This document shows, in pieces, positions 9,300-17,114 of a stretch of 64,000 nt of DNA (position 1 is its first letter; every line of letters begins with the position of its first letter). The stretch spans positions 186,001 to 250,000 of the forward strand of contig CAXXHF010000001.1 in NCBI GenBank assembly GCA_963669405.2, given 5' to 3'. The translations under genes were made by a program, and so were the position numbers. The DNA is from Aureisphaera sp963669405. Its GTDB lineage: Bacteria; Bacteroidota; Bacteroidia; Flavobacteriales; Flavobacteriaceae. Below the pieces are notes generated by a model that saw only the letters and a program-made list of their open reading frames with translations, did no database searches and was not told where the DNA came from.

Positions 9300-9533
9300 A
9301 TGGACACTTCAGAAAAGGATGAGTTAGTAATTCGTCATTAAAATTTTTACTCAAACCAGAGTTTTAAGAAATAAATTTTGTACTTTTAGTTTAGTATTCT
9401 CCCCTAAGTTTTTATTAATTTCTTTATCTCGTAGCCAATTAGCTTCGAGTGTTTAAATATGGATTGTTGTATTTTCTAATTACAGTTACAATCAATAATT
9501 ACTTATGCTATAATATGATCAAATACATAAAAC
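9300..9533. other. Intergenic stretch with no recognised feature
   Basis: After the truncated R1 left-end motif (9271-9298), this AT-rich stretch leads to the start of the small gene at 9534. No convincing open frame, hairpin or promoter with consensus spacing was found. Confidence 0.5.
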
Positions 9534-9830
9534 ATGACGAAGATTAAAACAAAATTCAGCATTAAGAAAAAACCTGGGCCTATGAGTATAATGGTTGAAA
9601 CTACTTATTTAACGATCCAATCCACAAATGGTGGATGGAAGGCCGAGGGAATTGTAGAATGTAATGGTTCAACAATCGATATTGGAATAAGAATTCGTGG
9701 TCAAATTGGTCAAGAATATGAAATGACAGTTATTATTAATTCGATAAGTAAAGAAATCAAAAGTAAACTCAAGAAAAATGGTATTAACAGAATACCTAGG
9801 ATTTTTAAACTTAAATCATTTGAGTTATGA
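9534..9830 (+). CDS. Small hypothetical protein
   Basis: A 98-residue basic protein that is not recognised. It has no signal peptide or membrane segment, and the middle has beta-rich, alternating hydrophobic character (ECNGSTIDIGIRIRG). Its stop overlaps the start of the secreted protein gene by four bases (ATGA), so the two are translationally coupled and probably work together. Confidence 0.55.
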   Translation: MTKIKTKFSIKKKPGPMSIMVETTYLTIQSTNGGWKAEGIVECNGSTIDIGIRIRGQIGQEYEMTVIINSISKEIKSKLKKNGINRIPRIFKLKSFEL

Positions 9831-10906
9831 GCAGAATGAAATTTTTGAAATCACTTGTATTCACATTGCTTTTTCAAACTGGGTTTGGTCAGGTTAATTT
9901 CGAGACGGCAAAATCTGAAAGCGGAATTATTGGTACAGACTTTGTTGGTTGGAATATTGGGTACTCCTTCTCCAAATCTGAGGCAAACTTCGTGTTTAGT
10001 AAAAATGAAAGCACAGGATTTGAATTTTACGAGAAGGATGGTATTACTTATAGAAATCTTGATAAAGCTTCTCGTTTGAATTTGGGTTTCAAGGAGTCCG
10101 ATAAAAAGCATGGAACAGATTTTAAAGGTACTAGCTTAAAAATTGGAGTTCCAATTTCAGATGGCACCAGAGGGTTGTTTGAGGATGGTAATTTTAATCC
10201 TGGATTAGACATATCATACGATCTCAGCTGGGGTAATGACCAATTTAGCAGTAATTTGACGTATTTCTTGATGCGATTTAGTTATGGATTAAAAGAGAAT
10301 AAATTCGGATTCATTGATACTGATAACAACGTTCAAATAGATAAAAGATTAACTCAAAAATTCGGTGCTACGTTTGGAGTGAATTTAATCTCAACATGGA
10401 TAAAAACTAAAGATGGTAAATCAGCTGGTGAAGATCTGATTAAAGATAACTTCATTGTTGCATTTACTAGTTCCTTTGATTATAATACAAATCCTGTTAT
10501 AGATTTGAAAACCAAGGAGTTTGTTACATTAGAAAGTTCAGCTATGAACGGTTTTGTTCAAGAGACAACAACAGCCTTTGACTCTGAGCAAGAAGCTTTT
10601 TTTGCAATTACCCCCAAGATTGATATCATTTGGACACCACTTTCACATAAATATATTGATGTGGAGGAGACTTTACCTAGAATAGGTCTTATGAGTTCTT
10701 TATCTTCTAGATATAATACTCAAAGTGATAAATTAGCTTGGAACTTTGCTATTGGCCCATCAATTCATCCTAAGAATGTATCGTCAAGAATTATTGCCGC
10801 TTTGCTAGCAGAATTTAATGATTTTAATGATAGTACTGGAAATAAGGATTTTGATGATATATTTTCTGTAAATCTTTATATAGGAATCCCATTACCTTTT
10901 AAGTAA
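9827..10906 (+). CDS. Secreted or outer-membrane beta-rich protein
   Basis: A 359-residue product with an N-terminal signal peptide (MKFLKSLVFTLLFQTGFGQ; the ATG at 9836 or 9827 may be used). The rest is rich in short alternating aromatic/polar segments and Gly/Asp turns (GWNIGYSFS, FNPGLDISYDLSW), and it ends with aliphatic and aromatic strands (IFSVNLYIGIPLPFK). This suggests an outer-membrane beta-barrel or a surface-attached beta protein. No specific family is recognised. It is translationally coupled to the small gene upstream and followed at once by R1 copy 2, so it is cassette cargo. Confidence 0.6.
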   Translation: MSRMKFLKSLVFTLLFQTGFGQVNFETAKSESGIIGTDFVGWNIGYSFSKSEANFVFSKNESTGFEFYEKDGITYRNLDKASRLNLGFKESDKKHGTDFKGTSLKIGVPISDGTRGLFEDGNFNPGLDISYDLSWGNDQFSSNLTYFLMRFSYGLKENKFGFIDTDNNVQIDKRLTQKFGATFGVNLISTWIKTKDGKSAGEDLIKDNFIVAFTSSFDYNTNPVIDLKTKEFVTLESSAMNGFVQETTTAFDSEQEAFFAITPKIDIIWTPLSHKYIDVEETLPRIGLMSSLSSRYNTQSDKLAWNFAIGPSIHPKNVSSRIIAALLAEFNDFNDSTGNKDFDDIFSVNLYIGIPLPFK

Positions 10907-10923
10907 TCAACAGCAATTAATGT

Positions 10924-11776
10924 CATTACATACACATTCCCCTACTCTCCTACCGTCGCTTCGGGCAAAGCGTATTCCATTGTATTTTTAAGAAGAAAAT
11001 TAAGGAAGGAAAAAATCTAAAGACGCTTATATATAACTTTGCTTTTTTAGCGCAAAGCAAAGTTACATAACGCGAAATTATAGTACAAATGTGTCTGTGT
11101 AGCCGTTTTGCCCAATCGTGCCATTTGATAGCTATAATTCCATATTATGTAAAATATCCCAGGAAGTCCCGTAGACACAATAAACTATTGTCTGGGGGTC
11201 ATTAAACTTCAGGCTCTTGGCTTTGATGCCAAACAATGAACATCTCGTTATTTGTAGCTATAATCAGACGCTATGTAAAATTGCCGCGCCCAACCGCCAG
11301 ATTGCTAAATAAAATCAAATTGCTTTATGGCAATTTATTTTAACCACAATTAGCCACCGCTTGGCCACACCAAAAAAAGCTAACTTTTGTCTTTTGTTTG
11401 AAACTCGCGTATTCGGGGAAAATCCCGCAAGATTTTTTTCTACGGCATTCTCGTCAACGTTCCGCAAGAGTACAAAATTACTCTGCGAGATAATTTCTGT
11501 ACACTTGCTCAAATCTATCATTTGTTTGAAGCTTTCAGGGTTTGATATGTCTTTTTTCCTTGATGAAAAAAGAAACAAAAAAATCAAGGCTGCACAAAAC
11601 TTTGGAAACAATGTACGGCTCAATCGCTATATTTTAGAAAACATTGTAACTGGTTAAGATTGCTTGGAACTCACTTTAAAGCCTTGTTATTGTTAAGGAT
11701 ATGTATTGCTAGCCCCCTAAAATATGCACGCTCATTTCTCCTATTGTTTTGACCAAAATTTTATGAGGCCGTTTTG
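10924..11776. repeat. Long dispersed repeat R1, copy 2
   Basis: About 850 bp, nearly identical by eye to copies 1 and 3. It begins at an ATTACATACACATTCCCC-type left end and ends at TTTTATGAGGCCGTTTTG. The 12-bp inverted repeat recurs near 11036-11067. The last bases (TTTTG, 11772-11776) are correctly placed to act as the -33 element of the following marR promoter. Confidence 0.85.
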
Positions 11777-11823
11777 CAGTTACGAAAATTAAGTATATAT
11801 TTGCATAGGTAAATGTTACCTAT
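11772..11823 (+). promoter_or_regulatory. marR promoter and probable operator
   Basis: TTTTG (11772-11776), a 19-base spacer and TATATTTG (11796-11803) form a good Bacteroidota promoter. Directly downstream is a perfect inverted repeat, ATAGGTAA-ATG-TTACCTAT (11805-11823), just before the marR ATG at 11827. Its position over the transcription start suggests autorepression by MarR. A related TTACCTATACAA half-site recurs before the next gene (about 12288-12297). Confidence 0.75.
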
Positions 11824-11826
11824 ACA

Positions 11827-12252
11827 ATGAAAACAAAAAAAGACTTATATCAGAATGTCGCTGTTGAACTACTAACTACGCATAGTTGGTATATGCATCA
11901 ATTGAAAACAGTTTTAAAACCATATGACATTTCTCCTGCTCAATATAACATATTGAGAATTCTAAATGGCGCAAAAATCCGCCCAGTTTCTGCAGCTTAT
12001 TTAAAAGACCAAGTAATTGATAAAGGTAGTAATATTACACGTTTAATTGATAAAATGGAAATTAAAAAATGGGTCACACGAAACCTTTGTGAAACTAACA
12101 GAAGGCAGATGGATATTGACATTACTGAAGAAGGTAAGCGAGTTTTATTTGAGGTTACAAAAGAAATTGATGAACTTATTAAAGTCCTCTACTCTATTAC
12201 TGAAGATGAAGCTAAATTAGTTTCAAAAATTTTAAACAAAATTAGGAGTTAA
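11827..12252 (+). CDS. MarR-family transcriptional regulator
   Basis: A 141-residue winged-helix regulator of the MarR family. The recognition region SAAYLKDQVIDKGSNITRLIDKMEIKKW is followed by a wing segment rich in Arg and Asp (NRRQMDIDITEEG). It probably senses a small molecule or redox signal and represses the operon that follows (YcaC-like hydrolase, pirin, membrane protein). Operator-like repeats lie in front of both this gene and the next. It follows R1 copy 2 directly. Confidence 0.85.
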   Translation: MKTKKDLYQNVAVELLTTHSWYMHQLKTVLKPYDISPAQYNILRILNGAKIRPVSAAYLKDQVIDKGSNITRLIDKMEIKKWVTRNLCETNRRQMDIDITEEGKRVLFEVTKEIDELIKVLYSITEDEAKLVSKILNKIRS

Positions 12253-12319
12253 AAAAATTTAATTTAATATTCTCCTATACAAATATTACCTATACAAGTA
12301 TAATTTAAAATTAAATATT

Positions 12320-12958
12320 ATGAGCACAGAAAACAGATTTACAGAATTCTTAACAAAAGAAAACGCGGTACTAACATTAATTGACCATCAAACCGGTTTA
12401 TTAGCAAGTGTTAGGGACATTGACCCACTTCTATTGCAAAACAATCTAAAAGCATTAGCGACAATGGCAAAAGTAGCCGGAATACCAGTAATTATAACTA
12501 CAAGTATGGCAGATGGACCAAACGGACCATTTTGGCAAGAGATATTGAATATAGTGCCAGATGCAACTATTGTTGACAGACCAGGAGAAATAAACGCTTG
12601 GGATAATCCAGATTTTAAAGCAGCTATTGACAAAACTGGAAGAAAGAAAGTTATCATGGCTGGCATTGTAACGGATGTTTGCCTATTGTTTCCTGCCATA
12701 TCTGCTGTTCGTGATGGTTACGACCCATATGCAGTTGTTGATGCTTCAGGAACTTGGAACAAAATGGTACAGGAAGCTGCAATGCATCGATTATCTCAAG
12801 CTGGAGCGAAAGTAGCAACTTGGGCTTCTGTAAATGCAGAATTGATGCGTGATTGGAGAGATGAAAAATCTATGGAATTAGGTGGTGTTTTAGGACAGTT
12901 CACTTCTTATGGATGGGTTTACGAAAGCTATTTATCTTCAGTAAAGCAGAGAAAATAA
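12320..12958 (+). CDS. Isochorismatase-family hydrolase (YcaC-like)
   Basis: A 212-residue cysteine hydrolase of the isochorismatase superfamily. The visible features are LIDHQTGLL with the catalytic Asp near residue 23, a conserved Lys in the middle (TGRKKVIMAG), and GIVTDVCLLFPA with the nucleophilic Cys. The sequence most resembles the YcaC type, whose physiological substrate is unknown. It is co-oriented with the marR gene and the pirin gene and is probably regulated by MarR. Confidence 0.85.
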   Translation: MSTENRFTEFLTKENAVLTLIDHQTGLLASVRDIDPLLLQNNLKALATMAKVAGIPVIITTSMADGPNGPFWQEILNIVPDATIVDRPGEINAWDNPDFKAAIDKTGRKKVIMAGIVTDVCLLFPAISAVRDGYDPYAVVDASGTWNKMVQEAAMHRLSQAGAKVATWASVNAELMRDWRDEKSMELGGVLGQFTSYGWVYESYLSSVKQRK

Positions 12959-12963
12959 TTAAA

Positions 12964-13794
12964 ATGAAACGAAGACATTTTCTGAAATTAAGTTCAACCG
13001 TAGGAGTTCTAATTGGAACTTCAGGTTGGGCTTTTTCAAACATCTTTATTACAAAAAAAATACAAAAAATGAAATTACATATAAAATCAAAAAAAGAACA
13101 ACATAGCGTTTCGCTTTTTGGTGGTAGCCTCCACGAAAATAAGCCTTTGTCTGGTGCCCCATTGTATTCTAACCTAATTTATTGGGCAAATGTAGAAGCC
13201 ATAGAAGAAGGTGCTTTTCCTATGCATCCACACGAAGGAATTGAAATACTAACTTTCATTTTTGAAGGTGGTTTAGAGCATTTTGATACAGCAACAAACA
13301 AGTGGACTCCTTTACCGGCAGATGGTGTACAACACATTCAAGCTGGAACTGGCTTGCAACATTCAGAAAAATATTGGAAAGGTTCAAGAGCTTTTCAAAT
13401 ATGGTTTGACCCAGATTTTAATAAAGCACTAAAGAAAGCACCTTACTACAAGGATTATCAAGCAGATGCTTTTAAATGGGTAAATGAAAATGGTTATGAG
13501 GTAAAATCATATGCAGGAGAAGATGCTCCAATACAAACGGATGCTCCTGGTATATCTGCTAAACGATATAAATTACCAAAAGGAAATCATACTATTGATT
13601 TGAATAAGAATAGCTTTCATTCATTTTATTTAATGGAAGGTAGTCTTGGAATTGAAGGTAATGAAATGTTAAAAGACAGTTTTACAAAGGCAAACGATAT
13701 AGAAAAGATACATCTAAATGCTACAGAAAATAGTGAGCTTTTTATTTTACAGTCTCCAACTAAAATCAATTATAAAAAAATAACTGATAGATAA
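12964..13794 (+). CDS. Pirin-family cupin with Tat-like signal
   Basis: A pirin-like bicupin. The metal-binding pattern HPHEGIEILTFIFEG-x-LEHFD and a later HIQAGTGLQHSEKY region match the N-terminal cupin of pirins. The frame is open from 12913 inside the upstream gene, but ATG 12964 gives MKRRHFLKLSSTVGVLIG, a twin-arginine-type leader, so it is the chosen start. Pirins bind a metal ion, and some have quercetinase activity. An exported version beside a MarR/YcaC pair suggests handling of aromatic or oxidised compounds; this is inferred from the neighbourhood. Confidence 0.82.
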   Translation: MKRRHFLKLSSTVGVLIGTSGWAFSNIFITKKIQKMKLHIKSKKEQHSVSLFGGSLHENKPLSGAPLYSNLIYWANVEAIEEGAFPMHPHEGIEILTFIFEGGLEHFDTATNKWTPLPADGVQHIQAGTGLQHSEKYWKGSRAFQIWFDPDFNKALKKAPYYKDYQADAFKWVNENGYEVKSYAGEDAPIQTDAPGISAKRYKLPKGNHTIDLNKNSFHSFYLMEGSLGIEGNEMLKDSFTKANDIEKIHLNATENSELFILQSPTKINYKKITDR

Positions 13795-13795
13795 A

Positions 13796-14023
13796 ATGAT
13801 TGAACAAAAAGAACCTAAAAAATGGAAAATGGCAATCATAGTTTGGATTGCCATTGTTCCCTTAATCTTTACCATTATGCCATTTTTCAAACCAAGGTTA
13901 ATTGCTTTAGGTTTAAATTCTATATTGGTCGAATTACTTTTAACAACTGTTTTGGTAATAATAATGGTTTATGTAATGCTACCTGCATTAATAAAATTAT
14001 TTAGAAATTGGCTTAATAAATAA
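13796..14023 (+). CDS. Small two-helix membrane protein
   Basis: A 75-residue protein with two predicted membrane helices (about residues 13-31 and 42-64) and basic ends. It starts one base after the pirin stop codon, so it is the last gene of the MarR-controlled operon. It resembles DUF2798-type small membrane proteins in layout only; the function is unknown. Confidence 0.6.
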   Translation: MIEQKEPKKWKMAIIVWIAIVPLIFTIMPFFKPRLIALGLNSILVELLLTTVLVIIMVYVMLPALIKLFRNWLNK

Positions 14024-14027
14024 CTAA

Positions 14028-14096
14028 TCATTTCACACATTATGCTTCCCTCCTACGTCGTCCATAAAAAGTGTTTACTCTCCCACTCTATTTTAC
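14028..14096. repeat. Truncated R1: left end joined to the radC upstream module
   Basis: A CATTTCACACATTATGCTTCCCTCCTACG-like R1 left end is followed, after about 40 bases, by the CTCTATTTTACATAATATAATTG sequence that normally follows the R1 right end in copy 1. The roughly 800-bp middle of R1 is missing, which is consistent with deletion between related ends. Confidence 0.65.
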
Positions 14097-14174
14097 ATAA
14101 TATAATTGTTTGTGGACATGCTTTTGGATTGTTACCTTAGCTATTCGATAACTAACAAATTGTATCTTTGATAT

Positions 14175-14795
14175 ATGAATGTACGATTAACGAAGGAGCA
14201 AAAAATTAAGGTGCTCAACTCCAAGGATATCTATGCCATCATGCAGCAGGTATTGTTGCGGGAAAATAAAATACGGAGAAACCAAGAGCATTTCTGGGTT
14301 GTGGGTCTGGACAACCAAAACAAGATACTTTTTGTAGAACTCATTGGTCTTGGTGCTGTAAACCGTGTTAATGCAAACCCGCCAGATGTGTTCCGTATGG
14401 GGATTTACAAACTGGCCGTAAAAATGATACTGGTACACAACCACCCTAGCGGTAATATTGAACCTTCTAATGAAGACAGGGACTTTACCGATAAGATGCT
14501 AAAGGTTGGAGCGCTTATAAACATTGAGGTTATAGACCATTTGGTGATTTCGGAAACCGATTACACGAGTTTTGGTGACAAAGGCATTATTAAAGAGTTG
14601 CAAGGCTCTGGACTGTTTGAGATTGTGGAACGTGAAAAGGAAGAGATTAAGGCTTGGAAACTACGTCTGGAACGTGAACGTGCTGTAAAAGCAAGCAAGA
14701 TTGAAATCGCATCTAAAATGAAGGATGATGGTGTGGATATAGATATAATTAAAAAATATACTGGACTAACGAAGCCTGAGATTAAGAAACTGTAA
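14175..14795 (+). CDS. RadC-like JAB/MPN protein, copy 3
   Basis: A 206-residue RadC-family protein, nearly identical to copy 2 through residue ~165 (JAMM residues Glu55, His88, His90 and Asp101 all present). It differs mainly in the helix before the shared TGLTKPEIKKL ending. Its -7 box TATCTTTG again ends four bases before the ATG. It is convergent with the reverse transcriptase gene 83 bases away. A TCTCTCCTATTGG...TTTTATGAGG segment resembling the R1 right end lies between them (about 14811-14844). Confidence 0.88.
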   Translation: MNVRLTKEQKIKVLNSKDIYAIMQQVLLRENKIRRNQEHFWVVGLDNQNKILFVELIGLGAVNRVNANPPDVFRMGIYKLAVKMILVHNHPSGNIEPSNEDRDFTDKMLKVGALINIEVIDHLVISETDYTSFGDKGIIKELQGSGLFEIVEREKEEIKAWKLRLERERAVKASKIEIASKMKDDGVDIDIIKKYTGLTKPEIKKL

Positions 14796-14878
14796 GGCTG
14801 AGTGCTGCCTCTCTCCTATTGGTTTAGACAAAATTTTATGAGGTCAAGTTTGATATTGAGATTCTACTTTAAATAATA

Positions 14879-16480
14879 TTATTCTTTATAGATTCTAGGC
14901 TTTCTCCTTTTTCCCTTTTCTTTTCTTCTTTGTGTCTTTCCAGCCTCTTGACTATACCTTTGCATACTAGTTTTTTTTACTTCTCTTTCTATAATTCCAA
15001 AATGAGCAGACAATTGCCGCTTGATACTTTTTGAATCCATCCCATCATATTCTATTCCTTTGGCATTTTTATAAGTTTTTTTTGCAGAGTTTCTTGCATA
15101 GCTTAAAAAATTCCTTTTACCAAGATGGGAGTATCTTTCATATAGTTGTTTTTTAAATATTTTATCTGATTTACCATATTTACTATAAGACATCATAACA
15201 GTCTTTACAATTCGGCCTTTCATTTTTCTAAAATACCTAGATAAACTACCTGGTCTTATATAAATATCCTGCCCATTAAATTCGAAACCAAGATATTGCA
15301 AGTTTTTATAATATTTTTGTTCGTTATCGATAGTAATACTAGCCTTTTCAAGATTAATTTTCTTTTTATTAAACGCTCTATATTTACCATTAGAATTTTT
15401 AAAAAACTCTAAATATTCAGTTTTCTTATCTTGAATTACCAGTTTATACTTTTTAATTTCTTTTAAGACTAAATCATTTAGAAATTCAGCATCTTTAGTA
15501 TCACAAATAAGCAATAAGTCATCACAATATCTATAATACTTAAAGCCTATTTTTTGTCCTAGTTTAAATAACCACTCATCAAAATCAATTAAGTAAATAT
15601 TTGAGAGTAATGCACTCATTGAAGAGCCTTGGGGAATTCCTCTATATTCTTCAGTTCCATCATTCATTTTTTTAGGTAAATTGGTAACAAGAAGTCGTCT
15701 ATCTCTTATTAAATTAAACTTATCTTTAAATGATTTCCCTGCTATTGAATCAGGTATTAAATCTAATAGCGTTTGCCATCTTTCACCAGCTTTTTTCTTT
15801 TCATTTAGGTTTATTTTGAAATGTCTTAAAATACTATCCATTCTAACATAATTATATTTTGTTAGAGATCGAAACACCTTATATTGATCTATTGGTAACT
15901 GTTCATTTCCTATGACTTTACACCATTTCTCTTTCAAGGTAAAATGGTCAATATTATCAAAATAACCTGTTATATCTAATGCTATGACTGCACACTCTTT
16001 ACTTTGCGTAAAGTGAGCTATAACGTCATCAAATGCTTGTTTAGCAAATTGAATATTGCATTTACCATCTAAATCCGTTCTATATGCTAAAACAGAATCA
16101 GAAAACCCTTTTCTTAAAATATAATCTTGATATTGTTCTGTTAAGGCAAAAGAATAGAATGCATATAAGTAAGAATCAAAATGCGAGGCAAAAGAAATTG
16201 GTCGAATTTTGGTTTCTAATCCATAAAGCAAATGCTTCTTTTGATATCTGTAGCGTGGAGTCTTTGTAAGTATTTTAACGAACGGTAAAAAGGAGTGTTT
16301 ACTTACAGCTTCTAGAGTTGGGTCACTTACTAAATCTTGAAGCTTCTTACTTGAATTTAGGAAGTTATAATATGGATCAAATTGTGGATACTTTTTTAAC
16401 TCAAATTCTTCTTCAGAAGTTCCAAGTTTTTCACAGAATCTTTTCCAAATATCTTCTGTGTATAATGATGCATTTTTCAT
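14879..16480 (-). CDS. drt2: DRT2-type (UG2) antiviral reverse transcriptase
   Basis: A 533-residue reverse transcriptase. Motifs in order: KIRPISFASH (91-100), ALDITGYFDNIDH with catalytic Asp169 (motif A), GIPQGSSMS (281-289, motif B), and YCDD (318-321, motif C with Asp320/Asp321). The C-terminal tail is very basic. The RPISFASH, GKCNIQFAK and LTKYNYV segments resemble DRT2 (UG2) enzymes as I remember them, rather than retrons, group II introns or DGRs. No partner gene is present. An approximately 310-nt structured leader precedes the gene, as in known DRT2 loci, where the RT copies an upstream ncRNA by repeated template jumping. The start is ATG 16480, preceded by a purine-rich TTAAAAAG stretch. 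Similar UG classes that use upstream ncRNAs (such as DRT9) are the main alternative. Confidence 0.75.
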   Translation of the reverse strand: MKNASLYTEDIWKRFCEKLGTSEEEFELKKYPQFDPYYNFLNSSKKLQDLVSDPTLEAVSKHSFLPFVKILTKTPRYRYQKKHLLYGLETKIRPISFASHFDSYLYAFYSFALTEQYQDYILRKGFSDSVLAYRTDLDGKCNIQFAKQAFDDVIAHFTQSKECAVIALDITGYFDNIDHFTLKEKWCKVIGNEQLPIDQYKVFRSLTKYNYVRMDSILRHFKINLNEKKKAGERWQTLLDLIPDSIAGKSFKDKFNLIRDRRLLVTNLPKKMNDGTEEYRGIPQGSSMSALLSNIYLIDFDEWLFKLGQKIGFKYYRYCDDLLLICDTKDAEFLNDLVLKEIKKYKLVIQDKKTEYLEFFKNSNGKYRAFNKKKINLEKASITIDNEQKYYKNLQYLGFEFNGQDIYIRPGSLSRYFRKMKGRIVKTVMMSYSKYGKSDKIFKKQLYERYSHLGKRNFLSYARNSAKKTYKNAKGIEYDGMDSKSIKRQLSAHFGIIEREVKKTSMQRYSQEAGKTQRRKEKGKRRKPRIYKE

Positions 16481-16795
16481 CTTTTTAATGGGACATTAGC
16501 CAGATAGCAGTATCAGACATTAACTAATCTGACTAATGTACAATGTGTTTCATTGCTTAACTTGTGACTGCCTCAATCACATAAGGATTTTCACCTTTAC
16601 AAGTCTTAATCCACCCTTGGCCAATCAAATTATTATTTGCATAATAAGATGTGACACTTCAGATTGCAAAAACGCAACCTTCTCAAGGTTCAGGTAGTGT
16701 GTCTGCACTACTTTCGTTTTACCTTGAGACCTCGCAGAATATGTTTCGGTTCTACTCGGACTTTCTAGTTTGCACTAGTGAGGTCTTTAAACAAA
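16481..16795 (-). ncRNA. Candidate DRT2 template ncRNA with possible neo-type repeat unit
   Basis: The region directly upstream of the RT gene lacks a conventional ORF but is rich in dyads. Reading the minus strand: a 7-bp stem AGACCTC/GAGGTCT (16780-16786 with 16727-16733) enclosing a CTAGT-GCAA-ACTAG hairpin; TCAAGGT/ACCTTGA (16721-16727 with 16683-16689) enclosing GTAGTG/CACTAC; and a 13-bp stem with one G-U pair (16527-16539 with 16493-16505, 21-nt loop) ending 12 nt before the RT start. Two GTCACA copies (16655-16650 and 16568-16563) are 87 nt apart and bound a stop-free frame. A TATATTTG -7 box (16792-16799) would start the transcript near 16787. The boundaries are inferred, and the -33 element is unclear. 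Confidence 0.6.
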
Positions 16796-16799
16796 TATA
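16792..16799 (-). promoter_or_regulatory. -7 box of the RT/ncRNA transcript
   Basis: TATATTTG on the minus strand fits TAnnTTTG and lies just before the first hairpin of the candidate ncRNA. No TTG at the usual -33 spacing is seen, so the promoter assignment is partial. Confidence 0.5.
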
Positions 16800-16898
16800 A
16801 ATATGTTATGCTTAATAATTACTTCTTTAACAGCTTATGTATCAACTGTCTACTAGGTTTAATAGTAGATGTTATGACACAAGAGATATTATCAGAGA

Positions 16899-16927
16899 GT
16901 TTGTCTGTGCAGCTGCACGTGACAAAC
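16899..16927. other. 29-bp dyad upstream of the DRT2 locus
   Basis: GTTTGTC (16899-16905) and GACAAAC (16921-16927) flank the palindrome GTGCAGCTGCAC (16907-16918), with one and two unpaired bases between. It could be an operator or an RNA hairpin. The surrounding 16800-17070 sequence holds overlapping open frames on both strands that look incidental, and nothing else was recognised there. Confidence 0.5.
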
Positions 16928-17114
16928 TTGGTATACTTCTTGCGTTGTATACTAATAAATATTAACTTAAACAATTTACCCCCCAAACTACATTGAAGGC
17001 AATAATTATATTTCAATATTTGTGCCATAATTTGAATAGGACAAGTTGTCAGATGTAATTAAAATAAGTAATTTAAATCCATTCCACAAACATTGCACTA
17101 CTCCCCTACGTCGT

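Noticed and set aside
14879..16480. Reverse transcriptase as a retron, group II intron or diversity-generating retroelement
   Set aside because: No msr/msd-type structure, no maturase or endonuclease domain or intron domains V/VI, and no template/variable repeat pair nearby; motifs fit the UG2/DRT2 type better.
16778..17028. Overlapping open frames of about 70 codons on both strands upstream of the DRT2 locus
   Set aside because: Low complexity, no protein-like motif, and caused partly by the 29-bp dyad.
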